64,000 nucleotides of DNA from Cerrena zonata (lineage: Eukaryota; Basidiomycota; Agaricomycetes; Polyporales; Cerrenaceae): contig JASBNA010000024.1 of the NCBI GenBank assembly GCA_038087015.1, forward strand, positions 1-64,000. Reading direction: 5' to 3'. How positions within the stretch are numbered: position 1 is the first letter of the stretch; every line of letters begins with the position of its first letter. Below, one piece after another: positions 8,888-22,133 of this stretch. A program made the translations under genes and the position numbers. The notes under the pieces were generated by a model that saw only the letters and a list, made by a program, of their open reading frames with translations, was not told the origin of the DNA and searched no databases.

Positions 8888-11800
8888 TTCTCAGTGGAAG
8901 ATGATCAATAAAAGTATAGTGAAATAGTTTATGCAATGGCAAAGCTAAAGCCACCATCCATAGGCTACAATTACATATATATATATATATGTATAACTAA
9001 ATCATCCGACAACACAAACTGGTGCTTTCTTTTCTTTAGACAAAACCCACTCGCTAAACTCAAAGATAACAGTTCAAAATTACTTTACGAAGATCCAAAG
9101 TATCATGCACATCCCAGAAGGTAGGTGAACAAATTGCGCAAGAAGGAGGAATTTCATAGTTTTTGCAACAGAATGAAAGCGAAGTAGTGCAAAAAGAAAT
9201 CAATTGCTGAAAAAAAAATATTTAAGAACAGAAAAAAAAAAAGTTATTTTGAATGCACGGCAGGCTCATATTTCTTTTTTTGACTCCTGAAAATTCAACA
9301 AGACAATAGGAACAAGGGAGTCTTATCTTGGGATCCTCCACGGGAAACAAACCATGGCTGGACGTTCAGGGGTAAGGATCAAGTGAGCGTTAGCATGAAG
9401 CAGTGTCAAAAAGTCTTTGATCTCATTGTCTTTTGTTCTTTGATCTCTTGATCTCTTTTGACCCCAGAGGATTAGGAGGACGGGCCGTTTTCGCTCATTT
9501 ACAGTTCTCGAAACAGATATAAAGGCAGATCCGCAGGCCTCCCGTTCTAACCCCATTCCGGAAGGTCACAATTCGAGATTGCCTTACGGACATTAGAACT
9601 TGTGCCTGAGCACTTTTCATTTGTTAGTGAGATCCTCATATTGAATAATTGCAGTCACAAAACCCTTTTCAAAACAATCTTTAGAATCTTTATTCTGCGA
9701 AACAACTTATACGAAATACACAAGCTAGTTGCTGTGGTGAGACGGTTCTTGAGCTCAAAAACGTCAGGTGTTCTAGACATGTCTACTTCTTCTGGAAATA
9801 CACAATTAATTCTTTTTTTTTTTAATTGAGTTCACTTATTGGTTCGGAATTATTAGGTTTAAACTTATTGGAATAAACTCAAGGGTGGCAAGCTTATTGG
9901 TTCCAATTGAGTTATAAACCTCTTGCTAGAAACACTCTTTTTTTCAAAGGGAGGGTATCTATCCCAATTATAATTATTGATATAAGCGAAGGAACAATTT
10001 ACATGCACAGTTTAGCGCGACGCATGTTTATTTTGTGGGGCATGCGAGTGATCGGTAGTTCGATCTTCGATACATACACGAAAACGCAACCTTATATAAG
10101 CTATACAAATAAACCCTGCTTGTATTCTTCCCGAAGAAGGAGCTAAGAATACTGAGGAATACGGTAGTAAAGAAGAATAGCTTGGACAAAATCCGGTTGT
10201 GGTTGTTTACATTAACTGACTTGTCGCCTTTGAATTGGTATCTACAATTTAAAAAAAGTTGAAGGAAATATAAAATGAAAAGGTGAAAGTATCCACTGAC
10301 TATGTTAAGAAACTATAGCTAACTAGAGAGTTTCTTTGGTATCCATATAAGGTTTTCAAATGATTTCATTGACTTTCGGGGACGTAGAGATCTATGCCCT
10401 TGGACGTAGATCACGAGATTTGACATGACTAATTTTGTCAATCATCTACGGGTGTCCTCGGCAAGACTAAAAATAATGAGACGATAGACATACTAAATCA
10501 ATAAATAACCTAAAGTCACTAAACTAAGGAAAAGGTAGCAAAAGTAAATGAAGCAAAAAGAAATTCAACCCCAACTGATCCGTTCAGATATAAGGCCTAA
10601 ACGAACATACTGTCTAACTTTCGGATAAATCACGGACGTAAGATCTAACTCGGATGAATAGCGCATGTACAATCTTAGTAGCTTTTTCTTAAAAAGTTTT
10701 TCTTGGTTATAGTCCACTTTGTAAATTCGGTAGGTCACTCACATGGGATATTCGGTGGTTTGAGAAGAGCTGGACTTTAGTGGAAATATGGGACATATGG
10801 AAGAGCTCGGGGAAAGGGGGGAGGATGACTGCGACGGAGGTTTCGTACTTTCCGGAGATGTCCACCGGGGATGTCCACCGAGCGCCTCACTGTTGCTCGA
10901 CGTAAAAAATACTTAAAAAAAACAACAGTTAAACGCATGGAAGCCTTCCACTGGCGATCGTTTGTGCATCGTCTCTAGCTCGGTTATTCGGAATGGTGTG
11001 ATTTTGTCTTTGATTTGTTATACATTGTACTTCGACTCCTTAAGTTGTAGCCAAAGCGAACATAAAAGTGTAGCTTGACTTGATTACTGTGTTGAGGATC
11101 TAGTGAGGACTCGAACCCCCGGTGAGGGTGCGAAAAGTGCCCTTTCTCAGTTTTTTCGCTGCCTATTGTTTCTTCAGCATTCTAAATCCTATTCTCCTCC
11201 GTGATAACTGTTGTATAAGCTGCAGTTATCATGAATAGAGCAGTCTGTCATTGGAAAAGTATAATTATAGTTTTATAGTTTGATGACCTCGACAAATTTT
11301 TTTTAATTTGTATTCGAAAAAGCAATTTATTCGGAAAAACCGTAAATTGTGCTTTAAAAAACGGCCAAAAAAAGTTTTGTGTCACACATCGTTAAGCGAA
11401 TTATCTTTCTTATTCGAAGTTTATAAGGTAAAACAAAACCTTCATGTCCAGTCGTGCCCAACATAAGGTATTGCGAGAGGGTTGCATAGTTTGAAGTACG
11501 AAGACGATTAAAATTAGAAGCTGATTTTAACTTTTACTGTATACAATAATTTGCAAATCAATTGACTGAAAATCAGTTAACCATCATTCGATTTCTCAAA
11601 GAAATTATTAGTAATCAACGAAATATTCTTACTTCAAATTTTATGTTCTCGTATCTTTTCTGTCTAATAGTCACTCGGAAAACATTTATGTCTCGTAGAC
11701 TCCCGTAATTGAACAATATAATTCTCTGGTTTGAGCCACTTTTATAGTAACGTGGTTTTACGTAAATTATACAAAATCAATGAGCCATACAACTGTATCG

Positions 11801-12081
11801 AAATATTTTATATTAAACATTTATTCCAATCATATAAATCTATAAAAATTAAAACACTAGATTTTTTTTATAAAGCAATACAGAAAACGAAAAGAAAAAG
11901 AAAAAGACGGTGAAAAAAAAAATTCAAAACCAAATATAATCATATAATACAATCAACCGAAAACTTTCGATATTTCGAAAAGGTAGAAGAGGAATTAAAA
12001 AAGAAAACAGCAAAATTTTAAAATCGAAATATTAGTAAAAAGAACAATGAAACTTCAAAAGGGTATCATATCACACTGAGA
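8888..12081. other. Long upstream region of first ALS-like gene, no gene supported
   Basis: 3.2 kb with only short, unconvincing open frames. A TATA-like (AT)n tract lies at about 8974-8992, roughly 90 bp upstream of the adhesin start. A block at about 10040-10135 resembles one upstream of the second ALS gene (see separate entry). A perfect tRNA-type B box on the minus strand (11107-11117) has no convincing tRNA around it. Long regulatory regions are usual for regulated wall adhesins; that role is inference. Confidence 0.6.
10040..10135. repeat. Upstream element shared by both ALS-like genes, copy 1
   Basis: Contains the 16-mer TTCGATACATACACGA (10066-10081), followed by a diverged GCAAC-TTATAT-CAAATAA-CC-TG-TTG pattern. 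The same order occurs at 16615-16705. The distance to the adhesin start is about 1.18 kb here and 1.12 kb there, as expected if the promoter was duplicated with the gene. A decayed solo LTR is the main alternative. Confidence 0.55.
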
Positions 12082-15000
12082 TTAAAAGAACAAGCTGAAA
12101 AATAATGCAAGAACACCGAGAATTGTAGGTATTTGGCTGTTTGCAACACCATCATAACTGGTCACAGTATGAGAAGCCAGATTTGGGGACTTCGAAGTTG
12201 AAATCGCTAATGTAGTACTGTCAACTTTAGTATAAGCAGCCGCAACTGACTGGGTGACACCAGTGCCTCGCAAACTAGCATCGCTGTCTGTGCTAGCACC
12301 GGTTTCCAAAATAGAATCTTCTGAACCCGTACTTGTTCTGTTAGGCGAAGTATTATCTCCAGTTTTCGATCCATCATTTGAGTTGGCTCCTGATTTAGAG
12401 TCTGAAGTAAGCCTCTCGCCTGATCCATTGTCTGAACCATTGCCTGAACCATTACCAGAGTTAGAACCATTACCAGATCCATTACCAGAGTTAGATCCAT
12501 TACCAGAGTTAGATCCATTACCAGATCCATTACCAGAGTTAGATCCATTACCAGAGTTAGATCCATTACCAGATCCATTGCCAGAGTTAGATCCATTACC
12601 AGATCCATTGCCAGAGTTAGATCCATTACCAGATCCATTACCAGAGTTAGATCCATTACCAGATCCATTACCAGAGTTAGATCCATTACCAGATCCATTA
12701 CCAGATCCATTACCTGATCCATTACCAGATCCATTACCAGATCCATTACCTGATCCATTACCAGAGTTAGATCCATTACCAGAGTTAGATCCATTACCTG
12801 ATCCATTGCCTGAGTTAGATCCACCACCAGTACCACCATTAGGTTCCCCGCTTGAAGAAGCCATTGACCCGGTATCTGAAGTTCTCGAGATCAGATCACT
12901 TACGCTTGACAGGTGAGCCGTTGTATTATTGGGAGACATAGAGGTATTAGCTGTAGGCGTGCTAGACCTCAGAGCATCAGCAAGTGTAGAGCTAACTGAA
13001 CCAGAAGAGCTATCCTTAGACGAAATTCCGCTTGTAGGCCCAACCATTGTCACAGAAACAAAGCTTGACTTAAAGCTAGAAGGCAACAGTTCACTAGTAA
13101 AAGACCTGGAACCAACAGAAGAAGCTCCACCAGTTATGGATGCTGGGTCAGAAGAAGCTCCAGAAGCACCACTAGAAGAAGCACCAGAAGCACCAGAGGA
13201 ACCACCACCAGTTATGGATGCTGGATCAGAAGAAGCTCCAGAAGCACCACCAGTTATAGATGCTGGGTCAGAAGAAGCTCCGGAAGCGCCAGAGGAAGCA
13301 CCACCAGTTATAGATGCTGGGTCAGAAAAAGCTCCGGAAGCGCCAGAAGAAGCACCACCAGTTATGGATGCTGGATCAGAAGAAGCTCCAGAGGCACCAC
13401 CAGTTATAGATGCTGGGTCAGAAGAAGCTCCGGAAGCGCCAGAGGAAGCACCACCAGTTATGGCTGCTGGGTCAGAAGAAGCGCCAGAAGCACCAGAGGA
13501 AGCACCACCAGTTATGGATGCTGGGTCAGAAGAAGCACCAGAAGCGCCAGAGGAAGCACCACCAGTTATGGAGGCTGGATCAGAAGAAGCTCCAGAGGCA
13601 TTAGAAGAAGCACCAGAAGCACCAGAGGAAGCACCACCAGTTATGGATGCTGGGTCAGAAGAAGCTCCAGAAGCACCAGAAGAAGCTCCACCAGTTATAG
13701 ATGCTGGGTCAGAAGAAGCGCCAGAAGCACCAGAGGAAGCACCACCAGTTATGGATGCTGGGTCAGAAGAAGCTCCAGAAGCACCAGAAGAAGCTCCACC
13801 AGTTATGGATGCTGGGTCAGAAGAAGCGCCAGAAGCACCAGAGGAAGCACCACCAGTTAGAAGACGCACCACCAGTTATAGATGCTGGGTCAGAAGAAGA
13901 ACCAGAAGCATCACTAGTTAAATAGATAGGTTCAGAAGAAGCTCCAGAAGCACCACCAGAAGAAGCTCCACCAGTTATGGATGCTGGGTCAGAAGAAGCT
14001 CCAGAAGCACCAGAAGAAGCTCCACCAGTTATGGATGCTGGGTCGGAAGAAGCTCCAGAGGCATTAGAAGACGCGATGTTTGTAAAACTGTCTGACGCGC
14101 TATTGGTTGCATCGCTAGAAATTTCTGCAGGTGCACCGGAAGAAATACTAGACGATGTACCACTTGTCATAGAAATAGCATTAGAAGATGTTATCGGAGA
14201 TTGACTTGCTGATATGACCGAAGAGCTGAATGTAGGTTGGCTCGTACTTGAAACAGTAGAGGAGATTTTGCTGCTTGAACTGCTGCTTGAACTGCTGCTC
14301 GAACTGCTGCTCGAACTGCTGCTCGAACTGCTGCTTGAACTGCTGCTCGAACTGCTGCTCGAACTGCTGCTTGAACTGCTGCTTGAACTGCTGCTTGAAC
14401 TGCTGCTTGAACTGCTAGTTCCAGGGACGAGAACAGCTATGGTCTCTGTCCCAGTAGTACTTGTGAAGGGAAGAGTAGTGGTCTTGGTAGTGGTCCCGGT
14501 CCAAATTGAAGTGGTCAGAACGATTTCTCTTCCAACCACATTTGGTTCAACGATTTTGTCATTATTAGTCCAAGTGTAGTCAAGGTCATTAGAGTAATTG
14601 ATAATATCGAACAAACATTTGTAAGTATTGGTATAATGGACTTTAACATTCTTGGATGTTGGGGTTACCACAACATCTAAGAATGGACGCACCCAATCAT
14701 CAGCACCAGAATATGAAATTTGAACACTAGTACTTGAACAAGAATCGAGTTTATAAGAAAGAGAAGAAGTTTGTGAAGGGTGATACCAGTCATTGATGAA
14801 GCTAGCTGCAACAACTTCAAGGGTTGAACAATCAATCAGAGCAGATTCAAAAGACATTCCCAAAACACCAGAATATTTGGTACTAAGTAAACAATTACCA
14901 TTACCAAGAAGAGAATATTCTTGTTTCAGATCAGGATGGATCTTACGATCTACAACCATAGTAATTGGGCCATAACCCTTTGAGCTTAAATCAGTATTGA

Positions 15001-15529
15001 CACCACCGTTATAGTAAACGCTTGAAGTTAAAGTATTTTTACCGTCACTCCAACTAATTGTATTGGTACCAGCATTGAGTTTTGCAGCACAAGCGAGATC
15101 AGAACTATCAGTACCTAAACCGGAATTGAAGGTGAAAGGGATAGTCACACTTCCAACCACATTAGTAGAAGCAGTAACAATACTTGAGACGGTACATAAC
15201 AATTGAGAATCAGTATTTTTATCAGTACTATTTGAAAGGTTACAAGTAGCAAACGATTTACCGTTGGCAGCTAGCTTAACCGAAGTTGCAGAAGAAGTAA
15301 ACCTGTCCACACAAGGTAATGTTAATTGGAAAGTATCACCGGCTTTCACACCAGATATGGACCAGCTAAGAGTAGCTAACCAATTAGGATTTTGAGGAGA
15401 TTGGAAGGAATAACCAGCAGCATCACTCCAAGTAATTGAAGAAATACCAGTGAAGACCCCGTAAACGGCGGAAGCCTCAACATAAGCACAACTGAATAGT
15501 ACTAATAAAAAGTAAGAGAGGAAAATCAT
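12082..15529 (-). CDS. Second Als-family GPI adhesin, reading frame broken by +1 shift in its repeats
   Basis: Signal peptide at residues 1-19, then an Als N-terminal domain clearly paralogous to its neighbour: ITWSD, GDTFQLTLPCV, and eight cysteines in the same places. A T-like motif (SIWTGTTTKTTTLPF) and a run of about 55 serines (14268-14418) follow. Next come 16 copies of a roughly 18-residue unit containing ASSDPASITGGASS, then a Gly-Asn-Ser tract (GNGS units) and a GPI tail (IPTILGVLALFFSLFF). The N-terminal frame (13817-15529) meets a stop 56 bp after the C-terminal frame opens (12082-13872). At 13858 one extra base remains where about 36 bp of a unit should be, a +1 shift. If bridged, the protein is about 1148 residues with all domains. 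It may be a disrupted allele, a misassembled repeat, or a real frameshift. Confidence 0.85.
12418..12830 (-). repeat. 12-bp GNGS-encoding tandem array
   Basis: About 34 units alternate Gly-Asn-Gly-Ser and Asn-Ser-Gly-Asn in the stalk of the second ALS-like gene, just before the GPI tail. It is low-complexity, flexible and glycine-rich; the Asn/Ser content is typical of wall-protein stalks. Confidence 0.9.
13125..14060 (-). repeat. 54-bp tandem array encoding SDPASITGG units
   Basis: Sixteen copies of an approximately 18-residue unit (SGASGASSDPASITGGAS) encode the Ser/Ala/Gly-rich stalk. Some units are shortened by 12 bp. The frame break of the gene (13858) lies inside this array, where a unit has lost a number of bases that is not a multiple of three. 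Confidence 0.92.
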
Positions 15530-18500
15530 TTCCTGTTTAGTGTACTAAAGTTAGCTTAATTGAAAGAAAGAATTAATGAAATTGTGAGAAAGAAAGAAAG
15601 AAAAAATAGAAAGTTCAATACATCATACTATTAATAAAATAGGGAAGAGCTTATATATTTAAGCCTTCAATTAACCAGGCAATATCTAGTAATTCAGACG
15701 TTGTAATTCGAAAGATTCAATAGTGTCTAGGCATGGAAGCCTTTCATCATGCATGAAGATATTTTCAACAAACTTGAAAGTACCATGCACCACTGGGAAG
15801 TATCGTCTAGAATTCATTATTACAAAATAAGATATTCTATGAGTTTGAAAGTAGACAGAGAGTTTTTTTTGCAACAGTCTAATAATAATGTGACGCAAAG
15901 AAGAAAATTTACAATAAAATATCGTAAATGAAAAGAGGTGCGTTTTTTTTTTTTTTTTTTTTTTTTTGTTCTTTTTATTTCTTCTTTATGAAAAAAGGAA
16001 TATTATTTTAGAACCCCTCCTAAACCCCACGCTATTTATGAAGAATGTAACCATCATTTCATGGCTTAATTTTTTCTAAGAAAGAAGACTTAGATGGTCT
16101 TGATGGTGGATGCTTTGTTATTGCTCGAAATAGAAATAAGGTAATACATTCGATTCTTCAACTCAGGGAAAGTATATTACCATCAAGGCATTAGCCCTAC
16201 TGCCGGGAGTTTAGCTTATACTTGCCAGAAAAGAACATTTAAAGTCAGTTAAAAAATAAAGATTACGAATAATCAAAAAGTTGAAAAGAAAAAATAAAAT
16301 AATAAATGAAAAACTCATGTTACAGTATATCAGCGGAAATTCCAAACAAACAAGCATGCTCTCATATTTGGCTTCGTTGGAAAGTGGTGCAATTGGAGAA
16401 CGTTACCAAGCATCGTCTACCTACAGTAATGAAGAAACCACCTTGCAATGTTAATGAGCCCAGCCAATGGCTTGGTCAAAGTCTTAGTATCCAACACCAA
16501 TTGGGAAGTTTCCCGATCACCTAAAAAATAACCCAGAACTTAAGAAAGGTAACCGAATTATGCGTGGTTCTATGCTTGTTGTTGCCTGTATGCAGCGATA
16601 ATGCATGGGGTGCGAAACTCTAAACCCCCACTGAGAGATTGGCTTGAGATTCGATACATACACGATATGCAACTTTATATTCAAATAAGCCTTGATTGAT
16701 TACTTTAACGAGGCAAGTGAGAAGGCAGCTTTGTATAGGAGCAACGAAACAGAGAAGCGTATTGGAATTACAATCGAATCGAAAGCTTCAGCTGTTTAAC
16801 ACTCGAGGCGTGTCCCAATTAAGCGCTGGCCAACTTTTATTAGAAGAGAGAGTTGGATGTTTTCCTAGCGGTTAAAAGGAATTGCTGTGCATTTTGCATC
16901 CAAAAAGAATAATTCTCAGACAACCTTCGGGGTTTATAGACTGACAATAGGCTCCTGATAGGCTAATAGTTTAAAAAAATAACGAATTACTAGATTGGAT
17001 TATCCAATTGCAGAAAAGGGTTCTGGAAGTAAAATTAAACTCACTCAACAATGGCCTTAGCGAAACTTAATCACCAGATTTCCAGTTTATGTATAATTTT
17101 CTTCCTGTGATGTAGAAGTGGAATTTGTCCTTCCCCAAGGCAGTCGCATACATCAACCCGAAAGACTCCGTGTAATAGGGGACTCTCGAAAGAGCACTAA
17201 GCAGAGACAGTTTTAGCAGTAGCACCACGCCTGGACCCAACAACAACTGCTTTTATGCGTGGAAGTCATCAGCTAGTGTATGAAAGCTGTCCTTCTCTGT
17301 GGCCATTGCAGTGGCGATTGCAATGTTGACCGAGATGAAACTCAAAGAACCAACACCCATTACAAAAAAAAGGGCGCCCAGTTGCAACTACGGCAAACGG
17401 ATACATCGTCAAGGAGTTACTTAAAACGGAAGAACTCCAACCAGCTGTGGATGTAGATGATCTTTCCAGTAAACAGAAAGATTGAAACAATGGGAATCTC
17501 CTCGTAATTTCTATTGTATCTATTGATGTTCGGCTTATTTTTTCATAACTCCCGTTCACCTTAGCAAGGTGTTAAGCCATCTTTGCTCAATAGAACGTGC
17601 CTCCTAGAATGTAACTACCCCAAGAGCATTTCCAACTACTTTGTTGTTACAAAAAGTTTTCCCTCGTTGCAATAAACATGTATTTCGCTTAAAATTATGC
17701 TTTTGTGGGAGACGTTTATTCTCTCGAATGGACATAGAGTTGACTTGGTATACCGAGCAAGTCTACAAAGCAATAGAGTCGGTGTTTCATTGCGGACTGC
17801 CGGTTTCATCGCTTACTGCGTTCCATCGCTTACTGCCGTTTGTAAAAGTAGGTTATACGATACCATATACGACATCTCTCGAGATCTCCTAATCTCATCT
17901 GCTACCGAAAATGAAGAGAAAAAAAAAAAATTAGCCAAATTCGTAAAAATGGAAGAATGACTCCTTTTCATTCAAAAGTCATCCCTAGAAAGCTGTTCGA
18001 GCAGTCGTCGCCGTAAATAAAGACCCCCACACTGTTATCTCCCAAAACAATATGGTCATTTGAAGATCATAAGCAGGAAGTATTTAAGGTGCAAAGACAC
18101 CCATACAACAAATTTTTTTCAATTTCTGTGCGGCCCCAAAATAATCTAATTATATCTTCAATCGGCTTTGGTATCATCGAATGCTGGAATATCGCCTCCT
18201 TCGCTAGTTCATACCTCAAAGGCGCTTTATTCTCGATTCGGGGGCAAGGTTCTGTGACACCGGAATTGTTCTGGTCTCGGAGATATTCTTGTTGCATCGG
18301 AGTTACCTGAAATCAATCTTAAGAAATTTCTGGATGGAATGCATGGATGTTTGAGTTGAATTCAAGACGATAATTCAATATGTATAACGAAATGGTTATT
18401 GTCTTTAACAATAGAACAGTTCGTAAAAGTGAGTCAATTGCAATTTGGGTTCTGGCTACGCTGCTCCTTATTGTTCTATAAAGGCGAAGAATGAACTATT

Positions 18501-18612
18501 CGGGAAGTGAAACTTAAATGGCCCAAAAATAGTAATTTTTTCTCTTAAAATATATCTACGAGTTTGCTATTAAGTAAAATGCATTAAATCTACTCATTTC
18601 TTCATAAATAAT
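15530..18612. other. Long upstream region of second ALS-like gene, no gene supported
   Basis: 3.1 kb between the second adhesin start and the 3' end of MUB1. A T26 tract lies at about 15942-15967. The conserved upstream element is at 16615-16705. The part from 17.0 to 18.3 kb is less AT-rich and has open frames of 70-96 codons on both strands, none of which I recognise; a decayed gene is possible but unsupported. Confidence 0.55.
16615..16705. repeat. Upstream element shared by both ALS-like genes, copy 2
   Basis: Contains the identical 16-mer TTCGATACATACACGA at 16650-16665, then GCAACTTTATATTCAAATAA. It is the counterpart of 10040-10135 in the same orientation and at a similar distance from its adhesin gene. 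Confidence 0.55.
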
Positions 18613-21274
18613 TTAAGAACTATTGGTTTGATGGTCCATATAGATATCTTCACCATTAGTATTAGTATTGTTGTTGTTAGCACCGTCATCTGCACTTGAT
18701 TCATTGATATTGGAAGCGGTATTTCCATAATTTGAAGTAGTGGCAGAATTACCGGTGTTAGATGTAGTATTGGATAAATTACTTGGGATACACCAATTTC
18801 TATGACAATGCCATGCTTTCATTTGACATTCTCTAGAACAATACTTGGTACGCTTACATCTTCTGCATTTTGAAAATTCTCTTGGATATTTTTCCCATTT
18901 ACCACATTCAAGATTCCCACATTGTCTAACACCTCCTTTAAAATCATTTCGACGACATGAATTTCTCATAATTACTCCTGACCAATAATACATGTCGGTA
19001 CCAGCTAAAAAGGTAAATTTTTCAACCATTGGAAATAAATTAAATTTTTTATATTCAACTAATGAATCATCATAATCATTTTCTTCATTTGAGTTATATC
19101 CAAATGGTTCATCATCAATATCAAAATTATCATAAGTATCATAATTCCATTTTTCTTTTAAATATTTCTTCTTTTCTAATCTTTTTTGAATAATTGAGTT
19201 ACTTAATTTTTTACTCTCCAATTCAATATATCTATTGATTTTATCACTGATATGAAATAGAGCAATTTCTCGATCTAAGTCGTTAACAATCGATTCAGCA
19301 TCAATTATAGAATCATATAATTTACTTAAATATGAGCTATTTTCTTCACTTTTTAAATTGGTTCCTGCCAAACATGATAAATATTCTTCATCTTCGTCAT
19401 CTTCATTGTTCTTATCATCAAAATCATCTTCGTCATCTTCTGCTTCAGCATCTTCAATTAAATCCTCAACATCTGGCTTATTATTACATAAATCTAATTT
19501 ATCTTCATCCAATATAAAATCCTCGTTTTGAATACTATTTATGTCATTCAACATTTGAGGTGAGCTTGACGCTGAGGCATTAAATCTTTCCAAGTATGTA
19601 TTGGTAGTTATTGGATTGATATTTCTGATACTATTAAGACTGTTGGTACCATTTTCAGGAGCAGGGTCGATTGAAAAACTTATATCTTCTCAGTTTGGGG
19701 GTCATGGTTGGCCTTGAATTAATCTTCTGTTGTTTCTTTAATTTCATCTTCATTTGCTTTTGAAGATATAATTTCAATTGCTTATCCCGTATACTCATAT
19801 CTATTACTAAATCAGTATTCTGTAATATTTCTTTGAGATGAGGATATTTTGATATATATGCTAATAATTGTAAAGACCAAACGATATCATCATCTCTCGG
19901 AATAACAACTCCAGTTTCAGTAAAACTTCGAGGAGCAGATTTTGAAGTAACCATATTACCCAAATGAATATTTCGATCTTCTTGCAAATACAAATCTGAT
20001 AAAAATTGTAATCCATTATCCATTTCGTAATCATTGTCATCCAAGAATTTATCATCAAGTAAATCGTCCTCCTTTTCCTCTCGTAACTTTTTGATAATAT
20101 TGACAATTAAATATCTTCGCTTGATATCATTATTTGCTAAATTCTTGTTGGTAGATACACCATTGTTATTGAATTGTGTGCCACTGATCCCATTCACATG
20201 AACTAGCTTGAATAATTGATCTACGGTCAAACTATCATAGTCATCACTAGTTAAATTATCTGAGCGATTACCATTGAAAAAATTAGGCATAGAATTACTA
20301 TTGGGGATAGATGTGCTGGTAACTGTATCTGAAGCTAACGAAGGAGTTATTTGGATTGGAAAGGTAGAGCTTGAAAATGAGTCAATTTGATTTAAAAAAT
20401 TGCTGGTAGCATTGTCAATAGCTGTATTAATATTTCGATTATTATTATTGGTATTATTATTATTATTATTTGTAGTTGTATTATCAAATGCGACTTCTTG
20501 AGTGGATCCAACTTCTGGAAAAGATTCACTTGCAGTAGCAGGTGCTGAATCGGGTTGACTATTAAGGTTCTCCATATTCATATTACTTTGAGGTTGGTTA
20601 TGTTGAGTTGTAAACAGGAGTCCCGTATCTTGAGTTGGCGCAGTTCTATTGGTTACTTGAGGATCTAATGTAGGTGGTTGATTTCTTTGGGTATTAAGGG
20701 TACGGCGATTCTGCTGCTGCTGCTGGGCTGGAGGCCTTTGTTGTTGTGGATTGACATTGGATTCATTTGACAGGCGCAATTGGGTTGATGGTTGTTGGCA
20801 ATTAAAATTTTCATGCCCACAACCTGGACGTACATTTGCATGAAGAAAAGTTCTTTCATGAATAGTTAAGTAATTATCTAAGACAGTGGCAATAATGGGT
20901 AACATACCAGCCTTAACAACTTTTTGTCTTATTTTTTCGGTACCCCTTGTACCTACTAAAACTAAACATTGGAAAGCCAAAGTCCATTTCCAAGCGGTGA
21001 GTAGTTTCTTTTCGCTATTGAAAATATTATCTTTTAAATTGAAAGTCAGGTTATGACATTCGTGTAAAATCTCAATCAACCGTTCAATCCCACCATCATT
21101 TGATAAAGTTTCTCGAACTTTAGCCGAAGATGAAACGAGGTAAGTTAAATGATTTAAAGAATTGACAAGAGGTTTATCGGACGTGACTTCTAAAGCTCTT
21201 CTATCATAAAGACTAGTGGTGATGGTCACCGCAGCTTTATTACTTGATACAGACTTGTAATTTGAATCTCTCAT
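18613..21274 (-). CDS. MUB1: Mub1 MYND-finger ubiquitin-ligase cofactor, with one +1 frame break
   Basis: Mub1 partners Ubr2 and Rad6 in ubiquitylating Rpn4. The N-terminus (MRDSNYKSVSSNK, then VTITTSLYDRRALEV) closely matches yeast Mub1, so the start is the ATG at 21274 and not the longer open frame to 21475. The armadillo-like N-terminal half (KVRETLSNDG, WKWTLAFQCLVLVGTRGTE) is followed by a Gln/Asn-rich linker, then WSLQLLAYISKYPHLK. The C-terminal MYND zinc finger is intact (CGNLECGKW, CRRCKRTKYCSREC, HRNWC), preceded by YYWSGVIMRNSCRRND. The first frame stops at 19655-19657 (TCC TGA A), and the MYND half continues in the +1 frame. Skipping one T there gives 886 residues without a gap. 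The shift lies in a poorly conserved linker, so its exact base is uncertain within about 40 bp. Confidence 0.88.
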
Positions 21275-22133
21275 ATATGCTTTTATAAAATTTCTGAATA
21301 ATTGAGCTTGATGATTTAGAATTTCATGAAAAGAATTCTTGATGCAAATATACCAAATGAAAAACGTAAATTGGATCGAGTTGAAGTTGTCTGAACTTGA
21401 AATAATACTATGAAGTGAATTAATTGAATAACCAAAGTGAATAAAGTCTAAAAGGACCAAGTAGAAATAAAGCAAACAGCTCCGCTAATACAAGAATAAT
21501 CGAAGCTTATTAATGAAAGTATAAGTGAACTCACTTAATGGGAAGAAGAAAGTATAATGAAGTCCGAGATGGCAAATCAAGGATACAGAAAAAAAAAAAA
21601 CCAAAAACCTAAATGACCCTGGATGGAAGGCAAAACAAAATTCAATCAACGAAAACTAAAATTGAAGCCTAATTTGATGTAACTTCTCGATAATAAGATC
21701 TGGAGTTGGGCTATATCCAAGCACTCTGCGTGGCGCTGATGACTAAGGAGAATTCAGGGGTAGGCAAAGACGTTCAAGCAAGAGCCCTCAAGATTCCGCC
21801 AAGGCAACACTAATTACGTCGAGGTTATAGATGATACAAGCCTTATGGATTATCTGGGCCGTAATCGATTCAAATTGGTTGCAAATGTCTCTAATCAAAA
21901 AGCACTATCAAAAACTCTATTATTCCAGTTCTGTTGATACTGTTTTTTTTTTTTGTTTGTTTTTGGAACTAAAGATCCGTACATTTTCTGGCTTCAAATT
22001 TTGCCACTTACCGGAATTCCTTTCTCCCTTGGATTCTGTCACGTGTAAAGTTTCATTTCCGGTCGCGGGGATATCAGATAAACTTCAAGATAACCAAATG
22101 GAACAGATGAATGGGGCATAAGAGGGTATTGGC
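21275..22133. other. Divergent promoter region MUB1 / DUF3074 gene
   Basis: No gene seen. A TCACGTG E-box (Cbf1-like) lies at 22039-22045, about 90 bp upstream of the start at 22134. A short plus-strand open frame (21831-22121) has no recognisable features. Confidence 0.55.

Noticed and set aside
12254..13921. Long plus-strand open frames rich in LPDPLPEL and EEAPEAPE
   Set aside because: They are antisense to the GNGS and SDPASITGG repeats of the second ALS gene; repetitive composition explains their length.
17269..17559. 96-codon minus-strand open frame in a less AT-rich stretch
   Set aside because: No recognisable motif and overlapping open frames on the other strand; kept only as a remark.
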